Shown here one piece after another: positions 1 through 8,672 of a stretch of DNA of 12,464 nucleotides. Made by a program: the position numbers and the translations under genes. The number at the start of each line of letters is the position of its first letter. Positions within the stretch are counted from its first letter, which is position 1. Origin of the DNA: JALYTZ01 sp036559125 (GTDB taxonomy: Bacteria > Vulcanimicrobiota > Vulcanimicrobiia > Vulcanimicrobiales > Vulcanimicrobiaceae); NCBI GenBank assembly GCA_036559125.1, contig DATBTT010000003.1, positions 1 to 12,464 of the forward strand. Reading direction: 5' to 3'. The notes beneath the pieces are model-generated. The model had not been told where the DNA came from and ran no database searches. It worked only from the letters and a program-made list of their open reading frames with translations.

Positions 1-21
1 GATACCGACCACTTTAGCCAT
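1..21 (-). CDS. 5' end of a gene, probably dnaK (Hsp70), cut by the window edge
   Basis: Only seven codons are visible, reading M-A-K-V-V-G-I from an ATG at 19-21 on the minus strand. The start is convincing because AAAGAGG (30-36 on the complement) lies 8 nt upstream, a near-ideal Shine-Dalgarno site. Hsp70/DnaK proteins typically begin M-x-K-x-(I/V)-G-I-D-L-G-T-T, which fits, and an HtrA protease lies upstream in the same direction. Ribosomal protein L11 can also start M-A-K-(K)-V, so the identification rests on very little. The terminator at 173-203 separates it from htrA, so it should have its own promoter between about 40 and 170. I saw no CIRCE-type inverted repeat and no convincing sigma-70 hexamer pair there. 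Confidence 0.5.
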
Positions 22-29
22 TAAATAAA

Positions 30-36
30 CCTCTTT
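30..36 (-). promoter_or_regulatory. Shine-Dalgarno site of the partial left-edge gene
   Basis: On the minus strand the sequence is AAAGAGG followed by eight A/T bases and then ATG. Strength and spacing both support a true start at 21 even though only seven codons are in the window. Confidence 0.7.
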
Positions 37-63
37 CCGATCTCCCGGACCAGCTGTTTCGCC

Positions 64-76
64 GGAATACTATTCC
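64..76. repeat. 13-bp perfect palindrome (GGAATA-C-TATTCC), possible operator
   Basis: The palindrome is centred on base 70, about 50 nt upstream of the left-edge start codon and downstream of the htrA terminator, where a regulator of that gene could bind. It is short, has no recognised owner, and could be chance. Confidence 0.25.
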
Positions 77-172
77 CGCGTACTAGGCCTTGCCGCTTAC
101 GGAGCTCAAGGATAGTTGTGTGCCGTCAATACTACGCCAACGGCCCGTAGATGTTCCAGTACTTTAGACAGA

Positions 173-203
173 AAAATTGGACCGCTGGTTGCGGTCCAAT
201 TTT
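173..203 (-). terminator. Intrinsic terminator of the htrA gene (usable in both directions)
   Basis: The 13-nt arm AAAATTGGACCGC (173-185) and its exact complement (191-203) flank a 5-nt loop. Read on the minus strand, the stem is followed by a T-run that ends in TTTTTC, 22 nt past the htrA stop. On the plus strand the hairpin is followed by only TTTT then CCC, so it works best for htrA. It insulates htrA from the gene at the left edge. Confidence 0.85.
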
Positions 204-224
204 CCCGATCAAGCGAAGGCCCCG

Positions 225-1427
225 CTATGGGCCGCCTTGGCTGCCTGCCTGGGGAGGCGCCTGCCCGAGCGTCAGGCTCACGAGGCGTTTTACGCCCTGG
301 GACCAGACCTCCATGGTGGCTTTGTCCCCGGCGTGCATCTTGCCGATGGCGTCCCGCAGCGTGGTGGCCGAATTAAATGCTTTATTGTTGAACTTCAAGA
401 TCACGTCACCCGGCTGAATGCCCGCCTGGTCGGCGGCCGAGCCCGAAACGACCTGCACGATTCCCACGCCGTTTTTCGACGGGTAGTTCGCCTGCTGGCG
501 GAAGCCCTGCGTGACGTCGGCAAGCGCGACGCCGAGAAAAGCCTGAACGGGGGGCATCGTGATGCCGGGATGCGCGATCATTTCGGTGACGATCGTCTTG
601 ACCGTATTCGACGGGATCGCGAAACCGATGCCTTCGCCGCCGCGCAGCGTCGACTGGTTGACCCCAATCACATCGCCGTTGATGTCGATCAATGGGCCGC
701 CGGAGTTGCCGGGATTGATCGGGGCGGACGTCTGCAGAAGACCCTTGAAGTCCATTTGTTGGCCTTGGTCATTCTGAATCGGTTCGCTGCGATTAAAGGC
801 CGAGACCACGCCCAAGCTCACCGATTGCTGCAGTTCGTAGGGCTCGCCGATGGCGATCGCCCATTGCCCTTGCTGCAATTTGTCCGAGTCTCCGAGTTGC
901 AGTGGCGGGGGCATATTGCCACCGTCCACCTTGAGAATGGCGAGATCCGCGCCGACGTTTTCGGCCACGATGTGCGCCGGCAGCTTGCGGTTGTCCGAAA
1001 AAACGACGGTGATCTTGCCCACTTGCGCGTTTGCAACCGGCGGCCGCACGACGTGCGCGTTGGTTACGATCAGGCCGTTTTTATTATAGACGAAGCCCGA
1101 TCCCGAGTCTTTGCCTTTAAATTGGCGCACGCGCACCGGACCTTGGCCGGTGAAAAATTGCTGCATCGGATCCACCGGGACGTATTGCTTGCCGTTGACC
1201 TCGACGTCGATGGCGACCACGGAGGGCTTGACCCGCTTGACGGCCGTGACGATGCGGTCCTGATCGCTGCCACCGGTCAGCGGAGCCGCGCTCACGGCCG
1301 GCGGCGTGTGATTGGGGCCGGCCACGTTGGCGAAGTGCGTGCTCGCATAGAGCATCATCAAAAAAGACCCGATAATTGCGCCTACTAAAGCGATGATCGC
1401 CGTAGGCAATACGCGATTTTTCAACAT
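225..1427 (-). CDS. HtrA/DegP-family serine protease, membrane-anchored, one PDZ domain
   Basis: This is a trypsin-like envelope protease that degrades or processes misfolded periplasmic proteins. Numbered from the ATG (400 aa), a single N-terminal membrane anchor (about 8-30) is followed by a low-complexity linker. The protease domain carries the full triad: His125 in TNAHVV, Asp161 in GADLAIL and Ser242 in GNSGGP. One PDZ domain (about 295-388) contains the GIQPGDVIL motif. One PDZ and an uncleaved anchor resemble DegS or the HtrA proteins of Gram-positives and cyanobacteria more than two-PDZ DegP. The family motif IGNPFGL appears here as IGEPYEL. The start is uncertain: TTG at 1436 would add three residues, and a purine-rich GAGAGGA directly abuts the ATG. 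It lies about 90 nt after the efflux operon on the same strand, with no terminator seen between, so read-through is possible. The protein ends with a short Gly/Gln/Pro tail. Confidence 0.93.
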   Translation of the reverse strand: MLKNRVLPTAIIALVGAIIGSFLMMLYASTHFANVAGPNHTPPAVSAAPLTGGSDQDRIVTAVKRVKPSVVAIDVEVNGKQYVPVDPMQQFFTGQGPVRVRQFKGKDSGSGFVYNKNGLIVTNAHVVRPPVANAQVGKITVVFSDNRKLPAHIVAENVGADLAILKVDGGNMPPPLQLGDSDKLQQGQWAIAIGEPYELQQSVSLGVVSAFNRSEPIQNDQGQQMDFKGLLQTSAPINPGNSGGPLIDINGDVIGVNQSTLRGGEGIGFAIPSNTVKTIVTEMIAHPGITMPPVQAFLGVALADVTQGFRQQANYPSKNGVGIVQVVSGSAADQAGIQPGDVILKFNNKAFNSATTLRDAIGKMHAGDKATMEVWSQGVKRLVSLTLGQAPPQAGSQGGP

Positions 1428-1518
1428 TCCTCTCAAAGCTCAAAAACTGGCAAACTACGCTGTTCGTACCCGAATAACGCAAAAAAGTGACGGTAACGTT
1501 GCTCAGGTGCTCCTAAGC

Positions 1519-2230
<712 letters not shown>

Positions 2231-2238
<8 letters not shown>

Positions 2239-3430
2239 ATCTCAATGCTTCGATCGGATCCAAGCTTGCCGCGCGGAAGGCCGGATACGTACCGAACGCC
2301 AGCGTAACGACGATCATGAAGATCCCAGTCGTGACGACCGCTTCGACCCACGGCAACGGTGGTACCGTTCCGTTGAGCTTGACGATTGCCGTGTGATTCA
2401 CAAATGATCCGATTCCCAATCCGATCAACATCCCAATCGCGCAGCCCAAGCCGCACAGCAGGAGTGCCTCGATGAAAAATTGCGCCAGCACTTGGCTGCG
2501 CCGTGCACCGATCGCCTTGCGTACGCCGATCTCGCGCGTTCGCTCCGTTACGGAGACGAGCATGATGTTCATGACGCCGATGCCGGCCACGAGCAGCGAG
2601 ACTGCGCCGATCAAGGCTACGATGATGGTCAGCACGTTGAAGATTTGATTGATTCCCTGCGTGAATTGCGCCTTGTCGAAGGTTTGGTATTGCACGCCCT
2701 TCGGATTGCCGTGCAGGTGTTTTATCGCGTTCATTACCGCGATTTCAGTGGCGCTCATCGTCGAAGGATCGTTCACGACGAATCTCGCGGCCCCGGCGAT
2801 TCCATCGTGAATGTATTGATCGGTATACGTGGTGTACGGGATCGTGACGTCCCCGCCGAACTGCGCGTTGAGCAGTCCTTGTTTGGGCGGTGCGAGCGTG
2901 CCGATGATGACGTAGCGGTGCAGGCCCGCGTAGAGACTCTGTCCCGTGGGATCGCCGCCCTTAGGAAACAGTCGCTTATAGGCCCGGTCGGTGATCACGC
3001 AGACGTTGGTCGCCGCGGCCACGTCGTCGGGCGTGAATTTGCGTCCGTAGCGTAAAGGCGACTGATTGAAGGGACGATCTGAATCGGCGGAGAGAAATAG
3101 GCGCGCTTGATTGTGCTCGTGGGAAACGAGCAGGCTTCTTCCACCCGCGGGCAATCCTTGCACCACGTTGGGCACGGTCTGCAGAATCGTCGCGATGTCG
3201 GCGATTTTGACGGCAGCCTTGCGAAAATCGCCCTGCACCTGGCTCGGCGCGAGAATGAACGAGTCGTCCGCAAGGCTTCCGAGCGCGCCGTTGACGGAGG
3301 TGGCCATGCTCGCTCCCAGCACCTGAATTGCGATTACGGCGCCGACGCCGATGATCAGCCCCGTTATCGTGAGCAGCGTGCGAATCTTGTTCGCAAAGAG
3401 TACGCGCAGCGCTTCCTCGAGATAGATCAC
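2231..3430 (-). CDS. MacB/FtsX-type ABC transporter permease (second of two)
   Basis: This is a 399-aa inner-membrane permease with the four-helix MacB layout. TM1 (about 16-38) is followed by a large periplasmic MacB-PCD-like domain (about 40-260), then TM2 (262-292), TM3 (318-345) and TM4 (363-382). The cytoplasmic loop MNIMLVSVTERTREIG (287-302), which contacts the ATPase, is the family hallmark, and the C-terminus ends in DPIEALRYE. The start is GTG; the preceding permease gene ends in TGA within the same GTGA, a 4-nt overlap. It is related to that permease but clearly diverged, especially in the periplasmic domain, so the pair probably forms a heterodimer served by one ATPase. The transported substrate cannot be told from sequence. 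Confidence 0.94.
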
Positions 3431-4620
3431 GAGCGCAGTGCCTCGATCGGATCCATTCTGGCCGCGCGCAACGCGGGATAGGTTCCAAACACCATGCCGA
3501 TGGTGATCGAAAAGACCAGCGCAATGCTGACGATCAACAGATACGGAATTATCACGGCGCCGAGTTGCTTGCTGATTATCGACGCGGCGCCAATCGTGGC
3601 AAGCAACCCGAGCGCCATTCCCGTGCCGCCGCCGGCTACGGCCAGCAACACGGCCTCCATGAGAAACTGCAGCGCGATGTCGCCGCGACTCGCGCCGATC
3701 GACTTGCGCAGGCCGATCTCGCGCGTGCGTTCGGTAACCGATACCAGCATGATGTTCATGATGCCGATTCCGGCGACCACGAGAGCGACGCCGCCGATCG
3801 CCGAGAGCCCGATGCCGATGACGTTGAGTACGTTCGAGAACGTTCCGATCGCCGCCGTGTTGTCGGAACTTATATATTTGGCGCGCGCTCCGTGAATGTG
3901 CTGGAGCGTTGCGACCGCGACTTTTTCCACCTGCGCCGACGGCGCGCCGGGAGCCGGATAAATAAAGAGTTGGTCGGCCGGCCCGGGATTCATGCGGTCG
4001 AAGGTGCTGTACGGAATCGCGATGGAGTCGGCGCCGATTACGGAATTGAAAAACGAACCTTGTATGTTGGCGTATACCCCGGCCACCGTGAACGCGCTTC
4101 CGTTAACGCGAATGACTTGTCCGAGCGCCGGTTGTCCGTGGAAAAATTTGTCCGCGAGACCCGCCGTGAGCACGCAAACGCGGGCCGCCCCGGCCACGTC
4201 CGCGGCGTCGATTTTACGCCCTTCGCTCATGATCAATTTGTCGGGATGGTACGCGCCGTCGCTGACCACCGGATAGTTCGAGCGAAGCTTGCCGACGGCC
4301 ACCGGATAATCGCGCTGCCAAAAGGGCATGACCTGAATTGCGAGCGAGCCGAGTGCGGCCGAAACCGACGCGGCGTCGCGGTATTGAATCTGCGCTTGAT
4401 CCGGGTAGTCTTGCGTCGAGTCGGCGAGCACGCTGATACCGAGCGAACCGAACGAATCGAAGGTTGCGGAGATGCCGCTGGTTGCGCCCTTGCTTATTCC
4501 GAAAACGGTGATGATCGAAGCCGAGCCGATGATCATGCCGAGAATCGTCAAGAGCGAACGCGAGCGATTGCGCCAGAGCGAGGTCGCCGCCTCCTGAACG
4601 TACGCGAAGATGCGAGTCAC
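3427..4620 (-). CDS. MacB/FtsX-type ABC transporter permease (first of two)
   Basis: This 397-aa permease has the same layout as its downstream neighbour. TM1 is at about 22-41, and a periplasmic domain spans roughly 45-260. TM2 (about 265-291) runs into the conserved loop MNIMLVSVTERTREIG (288-303), followed by TM3 (318-347) and TM4 (357-380). It ends in MDPIEALRS. The start is GTG in a GTGA overlap with the adaptor's stop, which suggests translational coupling. Conservation between the two permeases is concentrated in the ATPase-contacting loop and the C-terminal motif, as expected after an old duplication with retained partnership. FtsX-type permeases also occur in LolCE and BceAB systems, but the neighbours point to a MacAB-TolC type pump. 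Confidence 0.94.
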   Translation of the reverse strand: MTRIFAYVQEAATSLWRNRSRSLLTILGMIIGSASIITVFGISKGATSGISATFDSFGSLGISVLADSTQDYPDQAQIQYRDAASVSAALGSLAIQVMPFWQRDYPVAVGKLRSNYPVVSDGAYHPDKLIMSEGRKIDAADVAGAARVCVLTAGLADKFFHGQPALGQVIRVNGSAFTVAGVYANIQGSFFNSVIGADSIAIPYSTFDRMNPGPADQLFIYPAPGAPSAQVEKVAVATLQHIHGARAKYISSDNTAAIGTFSNVLNVIGIGLSAIGGVALVVAGIGIMNIMLVSVTERTREIGLRKSIGASRGDIALQFLMEAVLLAVAGGGTGMALGLLATIGAASIISKQLGAVIIPYLLIVSIALVFSITIGMVFGTYPALRAARMDPIEALRS

Positions 4621-5912
4621 GCGGCTCCCGGCGTCGGCGACGCGGACTTTTCGATTTGCACTTTGTCGCCGCTCTTGAGCTCTGCGCTGGGAGCGGGTAC
4701 GAATCGATCGCCGGCGGCGACGCCGGTCTTAATGATGGTTTGCGTATCGCCGGACTTGCCGGTCGTGACCGGAACTTTGTGAGCGACGCCGCCGCGCACC
4801 ACCCACAGGTACGCCTTCCCCTTGTCTTTCACGATAGAAGCGTTGGGTACGAGCAGCACGTTCTTGATATTGCTCGTGAGAATGTCGACGTTGACCGTCA
4901 TGCCGTCGCGCAAATACGCCGGCGCCTGGTTGAGATGGATCGTGGTGAGCACTTGGCGAGCAGTGCTCGACGCGTCGGTTGACTTGATGGCGACCGGCGA
5001 GATGGACGCCACATGTCCGACGATGGTTTTGCCCGGAAAGTCCTGACCGGTAATATTGGCTTGCTGTCCGATCGAAACGTTGATGATGTCCTGTTCGTCG
5101 ACTTGTGCCTTGACGATGAACGTATCGCCGGCGGCAACGGCGAAAAGCGCCTGGCCGGCCGTTACCGGATCGCCCGGTCGCAATTGTGTGAGCGGGTCGC
5201 CGGTTTGCGTTGCTACGGTTTGGACGATGCCGCTGAAAGGTGCGACGATGCGCGTGAATGCGACCTGCTGCTGCGCTTGTTGGCTCGCAATCGCCGCTTT
5301 TTGAGCGGCGGTCCTGGCCATCTGCACGCTGTTTTGCCCGTAACCCGTAACCGCGCCGATGCGCTGTTGCTGCACGGCTTGATCGTAGGCGACGCGCGTT
5401 TGATCGAGTTTCGCTTTATCGGCGTCGACTTGGTTGCGTGCGATCGCCTTGTTTTTGTACAGGCTGAGGTCCGCGTTGTAGACGCGCATCGCTTCCCGCA
5501 GGTTGCTCAGCGCGGTCGCCACCTGCGCGTCGTACTGCACGTGCTGGTTTTGCGAGTTGATTTGCGCGTCGTTGATCGTCGCTTGCGCCTGGCGCAGGTC
5601 CGCTCCGCTGCTCGACGCGTTCGATTCAAGCGTCGGGTTGTCGATGGTCGCGAGCAATTGGCCGGCTTGCACCACGTCGCCGGGTTTTACGAAGATCGAT
5701 CCGATGTTTCCGGCGACGAGCGTCGGAACCGTCGCCGCGCGCGGATGCTGGACGACGCCGTTTTCCGGGAGTTTGGTCTGAAACGTGCCGTATTTGAGCG
5801 TTTCGGTATGCACCATCGCCACGGTTTTACCGCGATGGCCCGTAAACGCGACGATTGCCACGACGAGCACCAAGCCGATGACGATCAAGACCAGATTGCG
5901 AATGCGTTTCAT
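4617..5912 (-). CDS. MacA-like periplasmic adaptor (HlyD/RND membrane fusion family)
   Basis: This 431-aa adaptor would bridge the permeases and the TolC channel. An N-terminal membrane anchor (about 5-24) comes first, then the first half of the lipoyl-like domain (about 60-95, with VKPGDVVQAGQLLATID). An Ala/Gln-rich helical hairpin coiled coil spans about 100-218. The second lipoyl half starts at FTRIVAPFSGIV (219-230). A beta-barrel (about 265-345) and a membrane-proximal domain (about 350-420) follow. The tail is Ser/Pro/Ala-rich. The ATG lies 3 nt after the tolC stop with AAGG upstream, and its TGA overlaps the next gene's GTG. The lipoyl halves and long hairpin match MacA-type adaptors; the fit to the neighbouring MacB-like permeases makes an RND partner unlikely. 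Confidence 0.94.
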   Translation of the reverse strand: MKRIRNLVLIVIGLVLVVAIVAFTGHRGKTVAMVHTETLKYGTFQTKLPENGVVQHPRAATVPTLVAGNIGSIFVKPGDVVQAGQLLATIDNPTLESNASSSGADLRQAQATINDAQINSQNQHVQYDAQVATALSNLREAMRVYNADLSLYKNKAIARNQVDADKAKLDQTRVAYDQAVQQQRIGAVTGYGQNSVQMARTAAQKAAIASQQAQQQVAFTRIVAPFSGIVQTVATQTGDPLTQLRPGDPVTAGQALFAVAAGDTFIVKAQVDEQDIINVSIGQQANITGQDFPGKTIVGHVASISPVAIKSTDASSTARQVLTTIHLNQAPAYLRDGMTVNVDILTSNIKNVLLVPNASIVKDKGKAYLWVVRGGVAHKVPVTTGKSGDTQTIIKTGVAAGDRFVPAPSAELKSGDKVQIEKSASPTPGAA

Positions 5913-5915
5913 GCC

Positions 5916-7331
5916 CTACCTTAAATCGGCGACGGCGCTCCCGGCGTCATAAATGCCGAGCGCGACGCGGAGTTTGACGATCGCGTCCACGTAACTGACG
6001 CGCGCGTTGAAGAGATCGATTTGGGCCGACAGTCCGGTCTGCTGCGCCGCTATGACGTCGGTGAGCGCTTTCAGGCCGTTTTGATACTGCAGCCGGGCGA
6101 CGCGCGCCGATTCGACCCCGGCTTTGACCTCTTCTTGCGTGAAGCGAAGTTGAGCCAGCGCGGTTTGGGCAGAGCGATAGGCTTGACGCACGTCGACGGC
6201 GACCTGTTCGTTGGTTTGGTCGAGACCGCTGCGCGCCGATGCGATCTGCTCGTCGAAATTTTCTTTGTTGGCTTTGCGTTGACCGTAGTCGACGAGCGGC
6301 AGGTTGAAGGTGCTGGTCGCGCCGATCACCCAAAAGCCAGGATTGCCGCGCGGTTGCGGGCCACGCGCCGTGCCGCCCCCGCAGAGCGCCGGATCGAAGG
6401 TGCAGATCGACGGCTGGCCCGCGCTGGTCGGCGTGAATTGATTGCCGAGCGCCGCCGTTAATTGAACCGTCGGGAACAAATCTTGATTGAGCGTGCGCCG
6501 GTTGAGCGTCGCAACGCGCAGCGCGTCTTGGGCTGAGGCGACGTCGGGCCGATGCGATTGCGCGATGGCGACGAGCTGGTCGAGCGATTGGGCGGGCAGC
6601 GGCGGTTGCGCCACCTGTCGCGGAACGGCGAACTGCGTGTCGAGGGGCGCGCCGATCGCCTGCGCGAGAACGTCGCGGGCGCTTTGGGCGCCGGCCTGTG
6701 ACGATACGAGCAGGGAGCGACTTTGCTCCTCGTTGGCGTGCGCCTGCAGCACGTCGACGCCTGCGGCCACGCCCGCGTTGACCTTCGCTTGCGCTATTTG
6801 CTCTAAGGTATGTTTGTAGTCAACGTCGCCTTGGTCGAGCCGGACCGTTTCGTCTTTAGTGGCGACTGTGTAAAAATCGGTCGTCACGTCGGTGGCCACC
6901 TGATTTTGCGTTTTTCGCAGGTCGGCTTTTGCCGACTGCAACTGTTGATCGGCCACGAGCTTCTGAATGATCGACAGGCCGCCGGTGTAGAGGCTGTATT
7001 GGGTGCCGATCTGGGCCGTGTTTTGGCTGAAGATCGACTGTTGCTGCAGGCCGACCTGCGCGAAATTCCCCTGTAGGTTGTTTGACTTTTGCGAGGTGTT
7101 TTGCAGCGTACCGGTCACGGGCGGTAACGATGCCGCTCGTTGTTTGATATAGGTCTCGTGCGCTTGTGCGACGACGGCCTCTTGTTTCACGATCGCCGGG
7201 CTGTGCGCGAGCGCATACCGTACCGCGTCCGGTAACGACATCCCGGCTGCCGCTGCGTGAAGAGGCACCGACGCTAACAACCCGGTAAGAACGATGCAGC
7301 CGAGCGACACCCGACGATTCGTGAGATTCAT
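5916..7331 (-). CDS. TolC-like outer-membrane efflux protein
   Basis: This 471-aa outer-membrane channel has a cleavable Sec signal (about 1-29, hydrophobic core CIVLTGLLASVPL, Ala-rich cleavage region). Two outer-membrane-efflux repeats, about 30-225 and 250-460, are rich in long Ala/Gln helices, as expected for the periplasmic tunnel. Typical phrases include LPDAVRYALAHSP near the start and LTAALGNQF in the second repeat. An inserted loop (about 301-332) holds two cysteines (C310, C317) and Gly/Pro-rich sequence, probably surface-exposed. The ATG at 7331 is preferred over an in-frame GTG at 7364: it has AAGG upstream, leaves a 7-nt gap after the preceding stop, and gives a normal signal peptide. 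It supplies the outer-membrane exit for the pump encoded just downstream. Confidence 0.93.
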   Translation of the reverse strand: MNLTNRRVSLGCIVLTGLLASVPLHAAAAGMSLPDAVRYALAHSPAIVKQEAVVAQAHETYIKQRAASLPPVTGTLQNTSQKSNNLQGNFAQVGLQQQSIFSQNTAQIGTQYSLYTGGLSIIQKLVADQQLQSAKADLRKTQNQVATDVTTDFYTVATKDETVRLDQGDVDYKHTLEQIAQAKVNAGVAAGVDVLQAHANEEQSRSLLVSSQAGAQSARDVLAQAIGAPLDTQFAVPRQVAQPPLPAQSLDQLVAIAQSHRPDVASAQDALRVATLNRRTLNQDLFPTVQLTAALGNQFTPTSAGQPSICTFDPALCGGGTARGPQPRGNPGFWVIGATSTFNLPLVDYGQRKANKENFDEQIASARSGLDQTNEQVAVDVRQAYRSAQTALAQLRFTQEEVKAGVESARVARLQYQNGLKALTDVIAAQQTGLSAQIDLFNARVSYVDAIVKLRVALGIYDAGSAVADLR

Positions 7332-7338
7332 ACCCGCC

Positions 7339-8094
7339 TTAGTAGTGAAAGAGCGACGCCGCACCGGCTTGTAGCAGAGCGCCTAGCACGAGAATCGCGA
7401 CGGCGACCCCGTATGCGAGGCCTTTCGAGACGCGCGCCACGATCATCAGCGCTGCGGCATTGAGGAACATTCCCCAAATAGTGAAGATGCTGATCGCGCC
7501 GAGGAATCCCGCCAGCGCGCCTTGCGCTGTCGGCACGAGCGTTCCGATGCTGGGCATGGCGCGCGACACGTCGGCGATCGAGTTGAACGAGTCGGCGCCG
7601 CGAGCAAGCGTAATTGCTCCCCAGACGATCAAACCGATGCCGAGCGTCGGAACCGCGATGTTCATCGACGCGCACCAGAGGCGCTTGAAATCGGCTTGTC
7701 CTTTGCCTGCAGCGTTGCCCACGAGTAACACGACGGAGTTGAGTAAGACCGTCACGAGGATCACGATAACGATCTGCACCCATCCGATGGCTTGTTGCCA
7801 TACCGGTGGATGCGCGGCATTTGCAAGCATCTGCTGCTTCTTCGCATCGCTCAGGCCCGCGAAAATCGGGTTCGTCTGTTGCATGTGCGCCAGGAACGCC
7901 ACGGACGCGTGCCGGGTAGCCGGGCCTTCGAGAATGGTGCCGATCAATGCGAGCACGATCGTGATGATGAAGGCCCATCCCCACATCGGGACGTCTCGCA
8001 GGCGTTCGAACGCCGCTTTCGGAGCGGCAATGACATCGACGACCGTGCTCAAACCATTTCGGTTTGTGCCGGACGTAGTAACCTCCACAGACAT
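7339..8094 (-). CDS. Yip1-family (YIP1 domain) integral membrane protein, first gene of the efflux operon
   Basis: This 251-aa inner-membrane protein has about five membrane segments (near 38-56, 103-126, 146-164, 195-218 and 226-247). The N-terminal phrase VVDVIAAPKAAFERLRDVPMWGW resembles the start of bacterial YIP1-domain proteins, where a Pro and Phe precede the first helix. The function of bacterial Yip1 proteins is not established. Its position 7 nt ahead of tolC suggests a role in assembly or regulation of the pump, but that is inference. The start at 8094 is chosen because AAAGGGAG lies 4 nt upstream of this ATG. In-frame ATGs at 8127 and 8166 lack such a site and would add a tail without family resemblance. 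Confidence 0.8.
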   Translation of the reverse strand: MSVEVTTSGTNRNGLSTVVDVIAAPKAAFERLRDVPMWGWAFIITIVLALIGTILEGPATRHASVAFLAHMQQTNPIFAGLSDAKKQQMLANAAHPPVWQQAIGWVQIVIVILVTVLLNSVVLLVGNAAGKGQADFKRLWCASMNIAVPTLGIGLIVWGAITLARGADSFNSIADVSRAMPSIGTLVPTAQGALAGFLGAISIFTIWGMFLNAAALMIVARVSKGLAYGVAVAILVLGALLQAGAASLFHY

Positions 8095-8098
8095 GCTT

Positions 8099-8106
8099 CT
8101 CCCTTT
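8099..8106 (-). promoter_or_regulatory. Shine-Dalgarno site fixing the Yip1-family gene start
   Basis: On the minus strand, AAAGGGAG is followed by AAGC and the ATG at 8094. It decides among three in-frame ATG codons. The operon promoter should lie between here and about 8250; I saw no clear -35/-10 pair. Confidence 0.65.
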
Positions 8107-8253
8107 CTTGCCCACAGGCAAGAGCATGACATTACCAGCAGGTACAACACGGGCACCTACCAGCATGAAAGATTCAATGTTTCGGGAGGTCTTAAAAACC
8201 TCTACGCTGCGCTAATGAAAAACGACCGACGTCGCCAAATGGGCGAGACGCCG

Positions 8254-8280
8254 CCCTTCGACAAGCTCAGGATGACGGGG
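8254..8280 (-). repeat. REP-like repeat copy (minus orientation)
   Basis: On the complement it contains CGTCATCCTGAGCTTGTC followed by GAAGG, the same element found several times at 12214-12438. It sits upstream of the efflux operon. The outer hairpin arm is only partly kept here (CCT/AGG pairs remain). Confidence 0.85.
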
Positions 8281-8328
8281 GTTGAAGCTCAGTGACGGGG
8301 GTTGAAGCTCAGGGTGACGGGGGTTGAG
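8273..8328. repeat. 20-bp direct repeat, two full copies and one partial
   Basis: TGACGGGGGTTGAAGCTCAG occurs at 8273-8292 and immediately again at 8293-8312. A truncated version (TGACGGGGGTTGAG) follows at 8315-8328. The unit looks like a decayed piece of the neighbouring REP-like element (its GCTCAGGATGACGGGG end) that duplicated locally. The second copy supplies the stop codon of the small secreted-protein gene. Confidence 0.85.
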
Positions 8329-8668
8329 AGTCCGCGGATGCGCGGCCTGTCATGCTGAGCCTGTCGAAGCATTGGGGGCTCGGCGAGGCGGCCGGATGCG
8401 GCTCCGGCGTAAAGAGTTCGTCGATTGGGGCGTTGCGCTCCAGCGCCTCGCGGACTCGCTCGAGGCGGGCTTCGCGCAGTTCCAGGAGCTTGAGCTGCAA
8501 GATAATGCGGGCCCGGCGAAGCGCCCGCTTGGAATAGAGATCGGCCGCAGCGTAGTGGGGCTGCGGGCCGGCGTTAGCCCGGGCGGTACGTTTGTCGCAG
8601 GCCCAAGCGGGCGAGCCGAGTAGAATGAGCGAGGTTAGCGCCAATGCGGCGCGGTATCCGTGATGCAT
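8309..8668 (-). CDS. Small secreted protein of unknown function, helical, with a repeat-derived C-terminus
   Basis: The predicted product is 119 aa. It has a clear signal peptide (1-23, core ALALTSLILLG, cleavage after AWA and before Cys24). It is not a classical lipobox, because Trp occupies the -2 position. Residues about 42-80 form a highly charged, Arg/Glu/Leu-rich region likely to be one long amphipathic helix, rich in i/i+4 salt-bridge pairs. From about 86 the sequence becomes Pro/Ser/Ala-rich and disordered. Residues 100-107 (CFDRLSMT) are encoded by a REP-like repeat, so the native C-terminus may have been extended by repeat insertion. ATG 8668 is preferred over an in-frame start at 8701: GGAGGA lies 4 nt upstream and the signal peptide begins there. 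I do not recognise a family. It is divergent from the RNase J gene, 59 nt away. Confidence 0.6.
   Translation of the reverse strand: MHHGYRAALALTSLILLGSPAWACDKRTARANAGPQPHYAAADLYSKRALRRARIILQLKLLELREARLERVREALERNAPIDELFTPEPHPAASPSPQCFDRLSMTGRASADSQPPSP
8350..8373 (+). repeat. REP-like repeat copy inside the small gene, with a compensatory change
   Basis: TCATGCTGAGCCTGTCGAAG and the following CATT match the element at 12298-12438, except that both hairpin arms differ together: ATGCT/AGCAT here against ATCCT/AGGAT elsewhere. The stem therefore remains paired. Confidence 0.8.
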
Positions 8669-8672
8669 GAGA

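Noticed and set aside
177..1388. Long plus-strand open frame opposite htrA
   Set aside because: It is Arg/Asp/His-rich with no recognisable domain and is the antisense shadow of a clearly conserved protease gene.
3565..4782. 405-aa plus-strand open frame opposite the first permease and adaptor
   Set aside because: Its composition (Arg, Asp, Ala, His) is that of an antisense shadow in GC-rich DNA. It spans the junction of two well-supported genes on the other strand.
5013..5924. 303-aa plus-strand open frame opposite the adaptor gene
   Set aside because: No motif, and it mirrors the adaptor codons; the opposite strand has full family architecture.
8186..8202. GAGGT-CTTAAAA-ACCTC inverted repeat upstream of the Yip1-family gene
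   Set aside because: Only 5-bp arms and no clear promoter around it to make it a credible operator.
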